Under the pieces are notes generated by a model that had not been told where the DNA came from, ran no database searches, and worked only from the letters and a program-made list of their open reading frames with translations. Positions 5,499 to 6,013 of a stretch of 6,013 nt of DNA are shown here, piece by piece (the first letter of the stretch is position 1; every line of letters starts with the position of its first letter). Source of the DNA: Candidatus Stercoripulliclostridium merdigallinarum (GTDB lineage: Bacteria; Bacillota; Clostridia; Christensenellales; DTU072); NCBI GenBank assembly GCA_018714575.1, contig DVNF01000182.1:1-6013 (forward strand), read 5' to 3'. The position numbers and the translations under genes were made by a program.

Positions 5499-6013
5499 AT
5501 GGCAAAAAAGTCTTCCGGCATAATTGCATATTTCAAAGGGCTGACGAAAAGGCAAAGGATAATTTGGATCGTTGCCGCGATCTTGGTTGTCGTACTGATT
5601 GCCGGAGCGATAGTTTTGGCTGTACTGTTGACGCGTGACGACGAAACGGTTACCGCGTTAAAGCGAAAAGAATATTATTACGCAATAACGCCGACCGATG
5701 AGGTCGGGGTCGTTTTGGACGACGGATTTACGGTCGGTTTGCCACGCGAAGATTTTACCTTTAAAGTTTTGAAAGAGGTGCCGGGAATCAGCGTTTCCGA
5801 GGATATGGTATTGACTTCGTCGGCGGCTGAGGTAGGGTCCGTAGCCGAGTTTTCGTATACCTACGGCGATGTCGAAATCGCGAAGATCAGCGTCGAGGTC
5901 GTGGCTGCGGACGCGATAAAAGTCGCCGACGCCATACAGCTAGGCAACATCGCCAACGGTTCGGGCACATATATTTTGACTTCGGACATAGACGTTTCGG
6001 CTTTGACTACGCA
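5499..6013 (+). CDS. Membrane-anchored surface protein, N-terminal part (3' truncated by window)
   Basis: The open frame starts at ATG 5499 with a weak ribosome site (AAAGGA, 5488-5493) 5 bases upstream, and continues for 171 full codons to the end of the window with no stop. The N-terminus is short and basic (KK, then K and R around 13-20), followed by one hydrophobic segment of about 24 residues (21-44: IIWIVAAILVVV and onward), then TRDDE. This is a single N-terminal membrane anchor with the rest outside the cell. The domain after it is rich in beta-type V/I/T/S runs: about 60-137 could be an Ig-like or similar beta domain, and residues 146-168 (IQLGNIANGSGTYILTSDID) resemble the entry to GLUG or beta-helix repeat proteins, where YxLTxDIDxS is typical. 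Function is unknown; an envelope adhesin or carbohydrate-binding role is possible. It is separated from the preceding operon by a terminator and its own promoter, so there is no operon link. Confidence 0.82.
   Translation, partial: MAKKSSGIIAYFKGLTKRQRIIWIVAAILVVVLIAGAIVLAVLLTRDDETVTALKRKEYYYAITPTDEVGVVLDDGFTVGLPREDFTFKVLKEVPGISVSEDMVLTSSAAEVGSVAEFSYTYGDVEIAKISVEVVAADAIKVADAIQLGNIANGSGTYILTSDIDVSALTT

Noticed and set aside
5345..5536. A 63-codon minus-strand open frame
   Set aside because: It covers the terminator hairpin and the promoter of the next gene and starts inside that gene; it has no domain signal.

Overview
The window reads as a chromosomal segment of a low-to-moderate GC Gram-positive bacterium, most likely an uncultured or gut-type member of the Clostridia. 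This rests on strong GGAGG-type ribosome binding sites, sigma-A-type promoters with 17-base spacers and short leaders, and the sequence style of the ABC exporter and the long-form PRPP synthetase. The placement is an inference from sequence style, with no marker gene to confirm it. All six genes are on the + strand, and TAA, TAG and TGA are each used as stops, which fits the standard bacterial code.

Layout. (1) Positions 1-627 hold the 3' end of an ABC exporter gene, closed by a strong intrinsic terminator at 667-691. (2) Positions 802-2509 form a transcription unit: a promoter, a 384-residue divergent ribose-phosphate pyrophosphokinase, and a 138-residue protein of unknown function that overlaps it by ATGA, followed by a hairpin terminator. 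(3) Positions 2623-5401 form a second unit: a promoter of TTGCAA, 17 bases, TATAAT whose -35 box lies inside a perfect 18-bp palindrome (a likely operator), then an FGGY-family carbohydrate kinase, a DUF2804-type protein and a strong terminator. (4) Positions 5432-6013 carry a near-consensus promoter and the start of a membrane-anchored surface protein that runs off the window.

The genes fall into four separately transcribed blocks. Within the second block, PRPP synthesis is coupled to an unknown small protein. Within the third, a sugar or polyol kinase of uncertain substrate is coupled to a protein of unknown function, under what looks like repressor control at the promoter. This third block is the best candidate for an undescribed small metabolic system. 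Nothing here looks like a mobile element, CRISPR array, rRNA or tRNA. No gene-free stretch exceeds 300 bases, and the leaders are only about 30 bases long, which leaves no room for a riboswitch if the assigned promoters are right.
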